DNA of 56,636 bases, taken from Vibrio cholerae (GTDB taxonomy: Bacteria > Actinomycetota > Actinomycetes > Actinomycetales > Micrococcaceae). A program made the position numbers and the translations under genes. The stretch lies in contig WNZI01000020.1 of assembly GCA_009728235.1 (NCBI GenBank), forward strand, positions 1-56,636, given 5' to 3'. This document shows, one piece after another, positions 19,539 through 29,025 of this stretch. Each line of letters opens with the position of its first letter. The first letter of the stretch is position 1. The notes below the pieces were generated by a model. It was not told the DNA's origin and did no database searches. It saw only the letters and a program-made list of their open reading frames with translations.

Positions 19539-20853
19539 CGAATAATCGCGCCACGATTCGTATTACAAGTGTCAGTAGTATTACGTAAACTACGATAAAC
19601 ATTGTATTCCAGAATGACGATCTGCCCCAAAAACACATGATTCCCACCGTCAGTGCCGGAACCATCGGACTGATCCGGGAACCGAAGGCAGCGACAAGGA
19701 AAACGACCAGTGTCCCGGTTACAAATGCAAGAATACGGCTTGCAGCATCTTCGTGGAAGAAATCAGCCCAAGGGTTACCCCCGACGCCGACATTAGTGAA
19801 CCCAAGTGCCTCAAAGCGCTGGCTGTAGGTGACGACCGTATTGGGGCGCAGCCCGGAGGGGAGCAGCAGAGCGCTTTGCTCCCAGAAGGTTGTGACGCCT
19901 ACGCCCTGGAGGTCGTACAGCCGCGAGTAGAGCGGCAGGTATAGGCTATTCGGCAGTATCCATTCGTTCAGCCACACGAGTTTATTCTCAGACCACAAGG
20001 TTGGAACTATGGCAAATCCGTAAATACCTAAGAAGAGGGCCAGGGTCAGGATAATCCTCTGACGAAAGGTTGTCACGATAAAGAAGACTGCAGCCACGCT
20101 GATGGCTGCAACACTCAAGTAGTTTCTGCCGCCGGCGAGCAGCGTCGGCACCCACAGGATTGCGAGCGGAAGCAATGCCTTGACTCTACTTTCCGGTCGT
20201 GCGGCGTTGACTGCCAGGGTAGCGCTTACAGTCAAAGCGAGGACTATGCCAAAAGGGCCGCTCGCAGCCCAAAATTCATCCCTAAAGCTGTGCCGTGTAG
20301 AGGACAGCACTGCTTGAAGATTGGTTGCGACGAAGTAGAGATCGTGAATGCCCAAAATAAGAGCGATCCCGACGGCACTTTTGAAGGCGAGGTTGCTGCT
20401 TGGGTCCCCAGCAGGGTTCCTCAGCAGGCGCTTCGTTGCCGCGGACAGACTGCGCTGGAAATATGCAGAAATACCTAACATGGCAGAAACCGATGCTGCC
20501 ACCAGCAAAGATGAGGTTTGCTCGACAGCTGCCCGTTCGTACAAGCCGATAGGAGGCCTCGGAAAGAATGTTATGTCGAGTGTGGCGCCGATGTAAGAAC
20601 CGCACGCGTAGGGAACGCTGAGAAGTAAACACATGTTCACAGCAACGGTAGCCCTAGCTACAGAGGAAAGTGCCAATAGCCCAATAATCGTTCCTGGGAT
20701 TGCCACCATCGCTGAGGATTGCAGTGACAAGAGGGCAGCGACGAGGCAAATCAGGCCGGCGAAGAAGGTGCGACCGTTGAACCCTTCGGTAGATTCGGTT
20801 CGACTTTGAGCAGGAGCCGCTTTCGCTTCAGACACCTGCGATCCGCACTCCAA
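19522..20853 (-). CDS. Wzy-like O-antigen/EPS polymerase
   Basis: A 443-residue membrane protein with about eleven to twelve helices. Helices are visible near 30-65, 75-95, 115-135, 165-185, 205-225, 230-285 and in the last 60 residues. A large extracellular loop (about 300-375, rich in Trp, Tyr and Asn) follows the pattern of Wzy polymerases, which join repeat units on the outer membrane face. Family members share little sequence, so this is inferred from topology, size and position next to the flippase. The start overlaps the upstream glycosyltransferase gene by 26 bp. Confidence 0.72.
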   Translation of the reverse strand: MECGSQVSEAKAAPAQSRTESTEGFNGRTFFAGLICLVAALLSLQSSAMVAIPGTIIGLLALSSVARATVAVNMCLLLSVPYACGSYIGATLDITFFPRPPIGLYERAAVEQTSSLLVAASVSAMLGISAYFQRSLSAATKRLLRNPAGDPSSNLAFKSAVGIALILGIHDLYFVATNLQAVLSSTRHSFRDEFWAASGPFGIVLALTVSATLAVNAARPESRVKALLPLAILWVPTLLAGGRNYLSVAAISVAAVFFIVTTFRQRIILTLALFLGIYGFAIVPTLWSENKLVWLNEWILPNSLYLPLYSRLYDLQGVGVTTFWEQSALLLPSGLRPNTVVTYSQRFEALGFTNVGVGGNPWADFFHEDAASRILAFVTGTLVVFLVAAFGSRISPMVPALTVGIMCFWGRSSFWNTMFIVVYVILLTLVIRIVARLFGDRRA

Positions 20854-21691
20854 GAAGGCCTTCTACTCGTCCTAGCAGTAGAACTGCTGGGACTCTGGCC
20901 CCTGTCGGACCCTTACGTGCTGCAGCCAGAACGAGCTTGGCTACACTCCGGAGTATCAAGCCGACTTGTTGGATGAAGTTATAGTGGCGCCTGTAGACGC
21001 GGCCCGCTCCTCGAGCGTACTTCTGAACCTTCGCGACGTGTTCCTTGGACGAGACTGGGGACACGGCTTCGTATAAGACAATATCCGGATTGTAGAGAAC
21101 AGTTAGACCCCTCTTCAGACCTCTTAGAAGCAGGTCTGTTCCCTCGCCAGATTGCCAAATGCTGTGGGATCCAAGTCCAAGTCCCTCGTCGAAATAGCCC
21201 ACATCTTCAACGAACTCTCTACTCAGAAAAAACGCGGCTTCGATAGCTGACGTCCAAACAGTCCTTTTGTTCAATTGCAATTGCTGTTCCGAGAAGTTCA
21301 AACGCGATAGTTCAGAGTCGTCTTCCGGCTGCACTTGGCCACTAATGGCAGACCAACCGGGATGCGATCGAAAGACCTCCGCGAAGGCGTCTGGGCGATA
21401 GCGGATATCGTCATCCGGTAAAGCTACGACCGACCATTTCGAAGTGAGCGCTCTCAAGCCCTCGTTGCGCGCCCGAGAGAGGCCTGGGGGTGATTCTATG
21501 ACTCGCGCCTGCGGTAGGCCAGACTGCTCGACTATCTGTCTTGCTCGGTCATGGTTCTTCTGCGATACCACTACGATTTCTACGCTGGGTATGGACTGAG
21601 AAACTATCGATTCGAGGACATCAACCAGAGAGTCTGGGGCATTAAGGGTCGGAATCACAACAGCTATCGTTGAGGGGCATACTTCGGACAT
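20828..21691 (-). CDS. Family 2 glycosyltransferase
   Basis: A 287-residue GT-A glycosyltransferase. The N-terminus has the GT2 pattern AVVIPTLNAPDSL, and SRARNEGLRAL is followed by the divalent-metal motif ALPDDDIRYRPDAF (DDD, near residue 95). The middle segment, AAFFLSREFVEDVGYFDEGLGLG, is characteristic of GT2 acceptor regions. It adds one sugar to the lipid-linked EPS repeat unit. Its stop overlaps the polymerase start; it is adjacent (0 bp) to the pyruvyl transferase gene. Confidence 0.9.
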   Translation of the reverse strand: MSEVCPSTIAVVIPTLNAPDSLVDVLESIVSQSIPSVEIVVVSQKNHDRARQIVEQSGLPQARVIESPPGLSRARNEGLRALTSKWSVVALPDDDIRYRPDAFAEVFRSHPGWSAISGQVQPEDDSELSRLNFSEQQLQLNKRTVWTSAIEAAFFLSREFVEDVGYFDEGLGLGSHSIWQSGEGTDLLLRGLKRGLTVLYNPDIVLYEAVSPVSSKEHVAKVQKYARGAGRVYRRHYNFIQQVGLILRSVAKLVLAAARKGPTGARVPAVLLLGRVEGLLGVRIAGV

Positions 21692-22783
21692 TTATTTCTC
21701 CCAGCCGCGTCGGTTCCGAGAGCGCTTAGAGTCGTCCGAACTTCGGGCGCTCAAAGCTACCGTTGTAAGGCAATCCTCAAAGGCACTCTGTCGTTCGGAG
21801 CAAGTCTCCCGCATTTTTTGGTTGTAGCTGCTTCGAGTTGTGGCCGACGCCGTCAGATCGCGAACTTGAGTCAACACCTCATTGACCGAAAAATCGTTCA
21901 CGTTATGGACGTACTCGTCAAGACCGAGATCTGAGAAAGCGCCGAAACCCTTTCTTTCATAGGCCAGATGGATTACGTAGTGTCCGGCTTGCAGCGCCAT
22001 GAGCGCAGCGTGAAGTCGAACTGCCACAATAACCCGCTTTTGCCCGGCGTTTTTGAATAGGGTCGCAGCGCTGATTTCCTGGCGATAGTTCAATAGGGAG
22101 CTTACGGGCCGATCGTCATTGCCGGCAGAGGTGCTCTGTACATACATGTCGTAGTTGCAGAGTTTCTCTGCGAGCAGTTTAAGTTGCGCGGGAAACTCGT
22201 TCCGCACCTTCCTTATCGACAGAATCGGAACGCTGTCCGGAACTTCATCGGCAAGTCGATCTCCGACTCGGACTGCAGCTAGGTCTGGCACGCGCGACAT
22301 GTTCTCCAGACGCAGTTCATCTACACTGCGATCGTCACGGAGATATACATGATCGAATCTCTTCATCAATTTACACACTGCTAGACCGAGACCGAACTTC
22401 AGTGGACCGACGCTCTGTGGTAGGTAAATTACCCCACTTGTTCTAGTTGACGCTGCCAATAACTGGGGACCGTGAACTAGTGCTGTCTTGAGGGCCTCTA
22501 TGCAAGTGCCAGCACGAAGATAGCCGCCGCCTACGCCTAGTACGATTGTGAAGCTTCTAATCCTCGCAAGTGTCCGAAGGTAGTCCAAGCGATAGCCGCG
22601 ACTACTTGGCGCGCTATCGATCACCGTGGCATCGACCTCGCGGAAGGTTTCGGGGTGAGAGGCGAGTAGAACTACCTCACCTTTCGGTCCTACCACCTGC
22701 CGCGCGATTTTGACGGCCTCGTCGACTAGAAGCCCGTCACCAGCGTTGTTTGCACTATAAGCGTGCAAGATTAGTGCTTTCAA
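21692..22783 (-). CDS. Polysaccharide pyruvyl transferase family protein
   Basis: The 363-residue protein resembles CsaB/WcaK-type pyruvyl transferases. Support comes from the N-terminal AYSANNAGDGLLVDEAV, the GVGGGYLRAG segment (near 90), IYLPQSVGPLK (near 135), and a C-terminal VIVAVRLHAALMALQ (near 265). Such enzymes transfer pyruvate from phosphoenolpyruvate as a ketal onto a sugar, adding negative charge to the polymer. Overlaps the upstream GT4 gene by 4 bp and touches the GT2 gene. The fold is clear, the acceptor sugar is not. Confidence 0.87.
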   Translation of the reverse strand: MKALILHAYSANNAGDGLLVDEAVKIARQVVGPKGEVVLLASHPETFREVDATVIDSAPSSRGYRLDYLRTLARIRSFTIVLGVGGGYLRAGTCIEALKTALVHGPQLLAASTRTSGVIYLPQSVGPLKFGLGLAVCKLMKRFDHVYLRDDRSVDELRLENMSRVPDLAAVRVGDRLADEVPDSVPILSIRKVRNEFPAQLKLLAEKLCNYDMYVQSTSAGNDDRPVSSLLNYRQEISAATLFKNAGQKRVIVAVRLHAALMALQAGHYVIHLAYERKGFGAFSDLGLDEYVHNVNDFSVNEVLTQVRDLTASATTRSSYNQKMRETCSERQSAFEDCLTTVALSARSSDDSKRSRNRRGWEK

Positions 22784-23817
22784 TGATCTTCAATTGCTCT
22801 CTGGTAGACGCCGATATGTTCACTGGTGCTCTTGCGCCAAGAAAATCTATCCGCCCATAGTTTACCTTCCCTTTGACACGAATACCTCCGGTTCGTGTCG
22901 GACAACGCCAAAACGATGCCGTCCCGCAGGCCGTTTCTGTCCAAAGACTCGAAGCGGAGGGCGGGTCCCGATACCTCTTCCAGCGACCCGCGGTCCGAGC
23001 AAACGACAACAGCACCCGCTGCCAAAGCTTCAAGAACGGGGAAACCAAACCCTTCGTAAAGGCTCGGGAACACGAACAGTTGACAGGCTTGCATTAGTGC
23101 AATGCGATCGGCGCTAGACACGAAACCAAGATAAATGACGTTGTTCGCTTTGCTGGCTTCACGAAGGATTTCGGAATGATGCCAGGCTGGTTTGCCCGCG
23201 ATGACTAAGATGATGCCGAGCTCTATTATTTCGGGCGAACCGAATGCAGCAATCAGTTCTAATAGATTCTTCCGCGGCTCAATATTCCCTACATACAATA
23301 CGAAGTTTTCCGTGGGAAGCTTGTTTTGCACCGACTCGGATATGTGACAGGTCTCGTGAAATAAGCCTGAGTCTATGCCGTGAGGAATGACGGTGATGGT
23401 TCTGCCGTATAGGTTGAAGACGCTGGCGATGTCGTTTGCGCTTGAGTGGGAAACAGTGATCAGTTCATCAGTGGATCTTATCGCCGCTTGTACTCGAGTT
23501 CGCCATATTCGCTCTTCGGCGGTTGACCTACCGTTGTCAATCCAGCGGCTAGCGATACCGTGGACGGTGAGGACGCTCGGATTAACGCCTCTGATCAGGG
23601 GGCCGGTATCGGCTACGTAATGTAGTACCTCGTCTGAACGCCCTTTCCGCAATCCGTGGACCGATTCCATGAGCATCGTGGTCAAAGGGTTTTTGCCCGC
23701 TGGTATTCGAGAAACGGAGTGCCCGAGCGTCTGCAAATTGGTTTCCAGGGCGCGGGCGTATGTCGTATTTCCTCCAACATGCCGATCAAGGATACGTGCT
23801 GGCATCTGAATCCTCAT
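22780..23817 (-). CDS. Family 4 (GT-B) glycosyltransferase
   Basis: A 345-residue GT4 enzyme. The C-terminal donor-binding half shows VLYVGNIEPRKNL (near 175) and VFPSLYEGFGFPVLEALAAG (near 255), the second holding the EX7E-type signature typical of retaining GT4 enzymes. The N-terminal half has TYARALETNLQTLGH and TVHGIASRW. It starts and ends with 4-bp overlaps to its neighbours, so it is firmly within the EPS operon and builds the repeat unit. Confidence 0.92.
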   Translation of the reverse strand: MRIQMPARILDRHVGGNTTYARALETNLQTLGHSVSRIPAGKNPLTTMLMESVHGLRKGRSDEVLHYVADTGPLIRGVNPSVLTVHGIASRWIDNGRSTAEERIWRTRVQAAIRSTDELITVSHSSANDIASVFNLYGRTITVIPHGIDSGLFHETCHISESVQNKLPTENFVLYVGNIEPRKNLLELIAAFGSPEIIELGIILVIAGKPAWHHSEILREASKANNVIYLGFVSSADRIALMQACQLFVFPSLYEGFGFPVLEALAAGAVVVCSDRGSLEEVSGPALRFESLDRNGLRDGIVLALSDTNRRYSCQREGKLWADRFSWRKSTSEHIGVYQRAIEDH

Positions 23818-24848
23818 ACGTGCTCCTGCCGATTTAACGTTTCTCTGAAGATACTCTTATAGTTCAACGCATGATTCTCTGGAGACATTTTCGATATTAA
23901 AGAAATGCTCCTTTTCGCTAGATCCCGGCTTGCGCTCTCGTCATTCGCGAGGGCAAGTATGAATTCTTTGGCCTCATGTGAGTTGGAGACTGCGTGCAGT
24001 CCAGATCCTTCAAAGCAGGGGATGTCGCGAACTATTATGGGTAAGCCCATTACCGCTGCGTCTAATATGCTTATAGGAAAACCCTCATAATCCGCAGTGT
24101 GCAGGTACAACCAGGCTGAGGAAAGGTTCCGCTTGAGTGTAGTTTGGTCAACCCATCCGGTCACTGTGATTCCGCTTCGCTCCAGCAGGTTTCTATATCT
24201 TTCGTCCCCGTCGCCGACCCACACAAACTCGTAATCCTCGTCAGTTTGGCGTACCAGACGGGCCACCTCTAAAAAGTACAGAGGGTTCTTTTGTTTCGTT
24301 AGTCTGCCGACCATGACGATCTTCTTAGCATCTACGGCAACTGCTTCATCCGCAGATGATCGATCATCGAATTTGATGTGCGGCACATTCGACGCTTCCC
24401 GCACTAGAGCGGGAGAGCGAAATAGTGTGGCGGCCTTATACTCTTGCTCGTTTAACGTGATAAACGTTGCGGTCCGTTGCGAAAGCGCCCTTTCAACCAA
24501 GAAGTAGATTTGTCGCACCATTGCTTTTTTATTGACATCGTGGAACGCGAAGCAGTGAGGCTGATAGATTATCGGCACGTCGGATTTGAGCACGCGTGAG
24601 TAGAACCCAGCTAGGCTGGAGTGAGCGAAGATAACATCTGCCTGCAGCGCATTTGCGTATCCTCGGATCCCGAGCGGTCTCGCTAGCGGGTTGCGTGGAA
24701 GGGGAGCTTGGTCTGAAAAGGCATCGTCGGGAGTGTCAGTTCCTCTCCACATGAGAAAATGTTCTTCACTTTTTGTGGCGATTGCTATATCGTTCACAGC
24801 GCGACTAACCCCGCCCGCATAGCAGTCGGTTACGTGCAAAATGCGCAT
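23814..24848 (-). CDS. Family 4 (GT-B) glycosyltransferase
   Basis: A 344-residue GT4 enzyme with an N-terminal DCYAGGVSRAVNDIA (donor/acceptor loop), IVMVGRLTKQKNPLYFLEV (near 185), and a C-terminal LHTADYEGFPISILDAAVMG (near 255), the GT4 signature. The GC content is markedly low for this window, and A/T-ending codons are frequent, consistent with an acquired EPS cassette. It overlaps the next glycosyltransferase by 4 bp and follows the phosphatase gene by a 90-bp gap, where an internal promoter could lie. Confidence 0.92.
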   Translation of the reverse strand: MRILHVTDCYAGGVSRAVNDIAIATKSEEHFLMWRGTDTPDDAFSDQAPLPRNPLARPLGIRGYANALQADVIFAHSSLAGFYSRVLKSDVPIIYQPHCFAFHDVNKKAMVRQIYFLVERALSQRTATFITLNEQEYKAATLFRSPALVREASNVPHIKFDDRSSADEAVAVDAKKIVMVGRLTKQKNPLYFLEVARLVRQTDEDYEFVWVGDGDERYRNLLERSGITVTGWVDQTTLKRNLSSAWLYLHTADYEGFPISILDAAVMGLPIIVRDIPCFEGSGLHAVSNSHEAKEFILALANDESASRDLAKRSISLISKMSPENHALNYKSIFRETLNRQEHV

Positions 24849-24938
24849 TCGTTCCTTCCTGTTGAGGTAGCTGAACTCATCTCGAAGCTTCTTCCAACTG
24901 GGCTTGGAGGCCTTGTCATAGAGTCTGGCAGTAGTTTT

Positions 24939-25565
24939 TTAGACATTTGACTGACGGCTCACCCATTGTCTTTCCAGGTCCAATATGCGTTCGACTGCCG
25001 GTCGCAGCTGGTCGAAACTACGTCTGAAGGTTGCTGAGTCTTTTCCGTACGGATCGACGACATCGTCCTCAGCTAAGCGGTCGATCCCCGGATTGCTTCG
25101 ATTTTTTCTCGCTGCCTCCACGGCGGCGCTCCATCTTAACGTTGGACTGTAAGTCATCGCCACCTGAGTAGGCGCTATTCGAGCGAACTCCCGGATTGTG
25201 AAGGTTTTCATCAAAGCGCCGGGGTATAGTTCAACAATTCTTGATCGGTGTTCTCGAGACATAGCTAGGATGAGATCTGCTTCCTTCAACATGGAAGAAT
25301 GAATCTGCTTCGCACGGAAGCCAGAAGCGTCGATCTCCTCTTGTGCTAAGGCATCGGCAATATGCTTCTCGGCTGAATGACCTGCGAGCGCACGAGTGCC
25401 CGCGCTCGATAGCAGAAATTGGTCGGGCGAGAGAGCGTCAAATCCGTCTTGCAGTAGAAGTTGGGCCATCGGTGACCTGCAAATGTTTCCAGTACAGACC
25501 GTGAGGATTTGGAACGGTCGCCCTTCAGGCGAGCCTTTCGAGGCCTCCGAGTGCTCCAACGTCAT
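24939..25565 (-). CDS. Low-molecular-weight protein tyrosine phosphatase (Wzb-like, copy 1)
   Basis: A 208-residue LMW-PTP. The P-loop CTGNICRSPM (near residue 27) has the CX5R active site, and DDVVDPYGKD (near 175) carries the general-acid aspartate. These enzymes dephosphorylate BY-kinases; its kinase partner is very likely the one at 16196-17659 in the same operon. It starts 3 bp after the UDP-glucose dehydrogenase stop. A paralogue is at 29026-29601 with the same motifs but no polysaccharide gene beside it. Confidence 0.92.
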   Translation of the reverse strand: MTLEHSEASKGSPEGRPFQILTVCTGNICRSPMAQLLLQDGFDALSPDQFLLSSAGTRALAGHSAEKHIADALAQEEIDASGFRAKQIHSSMLKEADLILAMSREHRSRIVELYPGALMKTFTIREFARIAPTQVAMTYSPTLRWSAAVEAARKNRSNPGIDRLAEDDVVDPYGKDSATFRRSFDQLRPAVERILDLERQWVSRQSNV

Positions 25566-25568
25566 AGT

Positions 25569-26915
25569 CTACGGTCTACCTATCCCCTTGAAGTTCCAGC
25601 CGGCGGAGCGCCAGAGCTGCTGGTTCATCATATTGCGCCCATCCAGCAAATTCTTGGAACGCACCAACGATTCGGCATGTTGAGGGGTCAGACTCTGGTA
25701 CTCGACCCATTCTGTGAGAGTAAGAATTGCATCGGTGTCGGTAATCGCGTCGTCCAAGGAGGGTGTGTACCTCAGTTCTGGAAATCGTAGTCGAGCACCT
25801 TCAATCGCTTGTGGATCGGTGACAGTGACGTGTGCGCCCTGCAGTTGCAGTTGCGCGGCGATGTTGAGGGCGGGGGAGTCTCGGACATCGTCACTGTTGG
25901 GTTTGAATGCTGCACCGAGCACTGTGATGCGTCTACCAAGCAAGGACCCGCCGACGAGCTTGCGGGTCAGCTCGACGACTTGGATGCGTCGGCGGACGTT
26001 GATGTCGTCAACTTCCCGCAGGAAGGTGAGTGCCTGGTCGGCTCCGAGTTCGCCGGCGCGGGCCATGAAGGCCCGGATGTCTTTCGGAAGGCAGCCTCCG
26101 CCGAAACCGATACCAGCGTTCAGGAACTTCCGGCCAATGCGCTCATCCATGCCCATCGCGTCAGCTAGAACTGTGACGTCAGCCCCTGTTACTTCACACA
26201 CTTCAGCCATGGCGTTGATGAAGGAAATTTTGGTCGCCAGAAAAGAGTTCGCTGCAGCTTTCACGAGTTCAGCTGTGGCGTAGTTCGCACGGAGGCGTCG
26301 AGTTCCCGTTGCAAGTGGTGCAGCGTAAACGGTGTCGAGTACTTCTGTTGCCCGATCGCCCGCCTGGTTCTCTGGAACGCCGTAGACAAATCTGTCCGGT
26401 GACAGGGTGTCCTTCACGGCGAAGCCTTCGCGGAGAAACTCGGGGTTCCAAGCGAGCACGGCGTCTGGGTGCCGCTCCGCGAGGTCCTCGGCAAGGCGGT
26501 ACGCAGTGCCGACGGGAACCGTGGATTTTCCGACGACGAGGTTGCCGGGCTCAAGGGCGTCCAGCAGGGAAATGAAGGCGCTGTCCACATAGCGCATGTC
26601 GGCCGCGTATTCGGCCTTTCGCTGAGGGGTTCCGACGCAGAGGAAGTGTACTTCTGCTCCCCTGGCATCCATCATGCTCGAGCTGAATTTCAGTCGGCCG
26701 GCGGCCAGCATCTCTTGGAGCAGTTCGGGAAGGCCAGGCTCGAAGAAGGGGGCTTGGCCGGCTTCCAGTATTCGGATCTTCTCGACGTCGAGGTCTATGC
26801 CGATGACCTCGTGCCCCAACTTGGCCATGCAGGCAGCGTGTACTGCGCCGAGATAGCCGCAGCCGATGACGGAAATGCGCATGGGCTCGTGTCCTAGGTC
26901 GAGTGGATGAGTCAT
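25569..26915 (-). CDS. UDP-glucose 6-dehydrogenase (copy 1)
   Basis: Oxidises UDP-glucose to UDP-glucuronate with two NAD+. Seen: Rossmann motif VIGCGYLGAVHAACMAKLGH, the KSTVP segment, NPEFLREGFAV, and the catalytic-cysteine loop GFGGGCLPKDIRAFM (near 265). The C-terminal domain has AAFKPNSDDVRDSPAL. Length is 448 residues from the ATG at 26915; the ATG at 26882 is also plausible, since AGGA lies 9 bp before it and the Rossmann core begins directly. First gene of the Wzx/Wzy EPS operon, so the polymer probably contains a uronic acid or a sugar derived from it. Paralogue at 37073-38512. Confidence 0.94.
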   Translation of the reverse strand: MTHPLDLGHEPMRISVIGCGYLGAVHAACMAKLGHEVIGIDLDVEKIRILEAGQAPFFEPGLPELLQEMLAAGRLKFSSSMMDARGAEVHFLCVGTPQRKAEYAADMRYVDSAFISLLDALEPGNLVVGKSTVPVGTAYRLAEDLAERHPDAVLAWNPEFLREGFAVKDTLSPDRFVYGVPENQAGDRATEVLDTVYAAPLATGTRRLRANYATAELVKAAANSFLATKISFINAMAEVCEVTGADVTVLADAMGMDERIGRKFLNAGIGFGGGCLPKDIRAFMARAGELGADQALTFLREVDDINVRRRIQVVELTRKLVGGSLLGRRITVLGAAFKPNSDDVRDSPALNIAAQLQLQGAHVTVTDPQAIEGARLRFPELRYTPSLDDAITDTDAILTLTEWVEYQSLTPQHAESLVRSKNLLDGRNMMNQQLWRSAGWNFKGIGRP

Positions 26916-26970
26916 GAGCGACTCTAGGCAGCCACCACTAAGACGCCGATGAGGCGAGGATGAGGAAAGG

Positions 26971-27483
26971 TTAATGTTCGGTGAATACGCGCTTCTCAGG
27001 CCGGCGCCGCGACCGCAGCAGCAGCCATCCGAGCACCGTGCCCGTCAACGCGCCCGACGTGTTGGCCAGGACGTCGTAGGGTGTCGCGACCCGCTGGGGG
27101 AGCAGGAGGAGTTGGGTGACCTCGATCAACGTGGAGAGCGCCATTCCTGCCAGCGGGCCGGCCCAGCGCCAGCCGCGCGGGGCCAGGATGAACCAGAACA
27201 GCCCGAATGGAACGAACATCACAATATTGGCAGTGAACTCGACGGCGTTGTAGGTCACGGACGTGGGAAGCCCGTGGGTGTACAGGAAGCGCAGTCCGCG
27301 CCTGAGCCACTCGCCGCCGGCCGCGTCCACGGGTGAGGGCCACAGCACCACCAGGGCTACGGCCAGGAGCCACAGGGCGCACAGCACTCCTGTGACGGTC
27401 TTGTATCTGGGCGAGGGGAGCGGTGCGGTACTCAGGTGGGTCCTTCGAGTTCGGGCGCGTGGCCGGCAGTGGAGTTGCTCCAT
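26971..27483 (-). CDS. VanZ-like family membrane protein
   Basis: From the ATG at 27483 the protein is 170 residues with four hydrophobic helices (about 30-50, 70-95, 105-120, 140-155). NIVMFVPFGLFWF and a second-half STLIEVTQLLLLP match the VanZ pattern. Function of most VanZ-like proteins is unknown; they often occur in surface-polymer clusters. An upstream ATG (27534) would add 17 residues of poor composition and was not chosen. It ends 55 bp before ugd copy 1 and may be the operon's first gene; it is divergent from rplY. Confidence 0.85.
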   Translation of the reverse strand: MEQLHCRPRARTRRTHLSTAPLPSPRYKTVTGVLCALWLLAVALVVLWPSPVDAAGGEWLRRGLRFLYTHGLPTSVTYNAVEFTANIVMFVPFGLFWFILAPRGWRWAGPLAGMALSTLIEVTQLLLLPQRVATPYDVLANTSGALTGTVLGWLLLRSRRRPEKRVFTEH

Positions 27484-27717
27484 TATGGGCGCACGAACCC
27501 GTGCGACGGCCGGGAGGCAGGCATCCTGTAGCATGGAACGCGATGCCTAGGCGAGGGAGCGGGCCGGACTGCACGAGTTCCGGCCGTACTCCGTGATCGA
27601 CGGTGGCTAGCGACTTGACTGGTTTCTAGACGACTGCCTCCTCGCGTGTTCCTTCCGCCCCGGCAACGTCCCAGTGCTTCCGCAACGTGCGGTGAGCCGC
27701 AACGTCCAGGAGAAACC

Positions 27718-28368
27718 ATGTCCGAGCAGAAGCTCCCAGCACACGTCCGCACCGAGTTCGGCAAGGGCGCTGCCCGCCAGGCCCGCCGCGCCAACATGAT
27801 CCCCGCCGTCGTCTACGGGCACGGTGCCGAGGCCATCCACATCCTGCTGCCCGCGAAGGCCACCACCCTCGCCGTGCGCACCCCCAACGCCCTGCTCACG
27901 CTGGACATCGAAGGCACCAACCACTTGGCGCTTGTCAAGGACATCCAGCGCAACCCCCTCAAGCAGATCGTGGAGCACCTCGACCTCCTGACCGTCCGCC
28001 TCGGTGAGAGGGTCGAGGTCGACGTCGCCGTGCACGTCGAAGGCGAAGCCGCTCCCGACGTCGCCGTCAACCTCGAGGCGAACACCGTGCTCGTCGAAGC
28101 GGATGCCACCAACCTGCCCGAGACCGTCACGGTCAGCATCGCCGGACGCAGGGCAGGCCAGCACGTCTACGCCTCCGACATCGTGCTCCCCACCGGCGTC
28201 ACCCTCCTGCTCGACCCGGAGACCCTCGTCGTCAACCTCTCCGGCGAGACCGAGCAGGACCTCGGCGAAGAGCCTGAGACCGACGTCGACACCGAGGGCA
28301 CCTCCGAAGGTGCGACGGCGTCACACGGTGACTCCAACGCCGTCATCAGCGACGCCGACGAGAAGTAG
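27718..28368 (+). CDS. rplY: 50S ribosomal protein L25 (long, CTC type)
   Basis: L25 binds 5S rRNA. The 216-residue protein has the N-terminal L25 domain with [11 protein letters not shown] and the C-terminal TL5/CTC-type domain, then an acidic tail rich in Glu/Asp. The ATG at 27718 has AGGAG 6 bp before it; a longer in-frame ATG at 27646 has no such site. pth follows 14 bp later. In relatives prs lies directly upstream; here the EPS block lies between. Confidence 0.96.
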   Translation: MSEQKLPAHVRTEFGKGAARQARRANMIPAVVYGHGAEAIHILLPAKATTLAVRTPNALLTLDIEGTNHLALVKDIQRNPLKQIVEHLDLLTVRLGERVEVDVAVHVEGEAAPDVAVNLEANTVLVEADATNLPETVTVSIAGRRAGQHVYASDIVLPTGVTLLLDPETLVVNLSGETEQDLGEEPETDVDTEGTSEGATASHGDSNAVISDADEK

Positions 28369-28381
28369 GCAGGACCCGCAC

Positions 28382-28397
28382 GGTGTCAGCTGACACC
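28382..28397 (+). promoter_or_regulatory. Palindrome covering the pth start codon
   Basis: GGTGTCAGCTGACACC is a perfect 16-bp palindrome, and the GTG start is its second to fourth base. As RNA it would form a tight hairpin hiding the start; as DNA it could be an operator. No regulator is known here; chance is possible because the codons fit a normal protein start. Confidence 0.3.
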
Positions 28398-28970
28398 TGG
28401 CTCGTAGCCGGGCTCGGAAACCCCGGGCCCGGCTACAGCGGTAACAGGCACAATGTGGGCCAGATGGTCCTCGACCTGCTAGCGGGCCGCATGGGCGGGC
28501 GCTTCACGTCCTCGAAGGCGCACGCTGTCACGCTCGAAGGCCGCCTGGGCATCGGCGGGCCCCGCGTGGTCCTGGCGAAGCCGCTCACCTACATGAACCT
28601 CACGGGCGGCCCCGTGTCGGCGCTCGCACGCTTCCACGACATCGCCGCCGACCACGTCATCGCCGTGCACGACGAGATCGACATCCCCTTCAACACTTTG
28701 AAGCTGAAGCTCGGCGGGGGCGAAGGCGGACACAACGGCCTCCGTGATATCAGCAAGGCCCTCGGCACCAAGGACTACTACCGGGTGCGGGTAGGCGTCG
28801 GGCGTCCTCCAGGACGCCAGGACGCCGCGGACTTCGTCCTCAAGGACTTCGGAACCGCCGAGAAGAAAGAACTGCCCTTTCTCATCGACGACGCCGCGGA
28901 CGCCGTCGAACTCCTCATCCGCGAGGGGCTGCTCGAAGCCCAGCAGAAATTCCACCCATCAAGAGCATGA
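28383..28970 (+). CDS. pth: Peptidyl-tRNA hydrolase
   Basis: Pth frees tRNA from prematurely released peptidyl-tRNA. The 195-residue protein begins [19 protein letters not shown], where the His of RHN is the catalytic residue. [10 protein letters not shown] and VHDEIDIP follow near 75-100, then [13 protein letters not shown] near 110. All are family signatures, and the gene looks intact. The GTG start at 28383 is inside a 16-bp palindrome. A degenerate second copy of this gene is found at 29768-29932, with a phosphatase gene in between. Confidence 0.96.
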   Translation: MSADTWLVAGLGNPGPGYSGNRHNVGQMVLDLLAGRMGGRFTSSKAHAVTLEGRLGIGGPRVVLAKPLTYMNLTGGPVSALARFHDIAADHVIAVHDEIDIPFNTLKLKLGGGEGGHNGLRDISKALGTKDYYRVRVGVGRPPGRQDAADFVLKDFGTAEKKELPFLIDDAADAVELLIREGLLEAQQKFHPSRA

Positions 28971-29025
28971 ATATCCTTACCGGCCTGCGCCGAGCAACAC
29001 TGACAGGTCGATGTCAGCTACGCCG

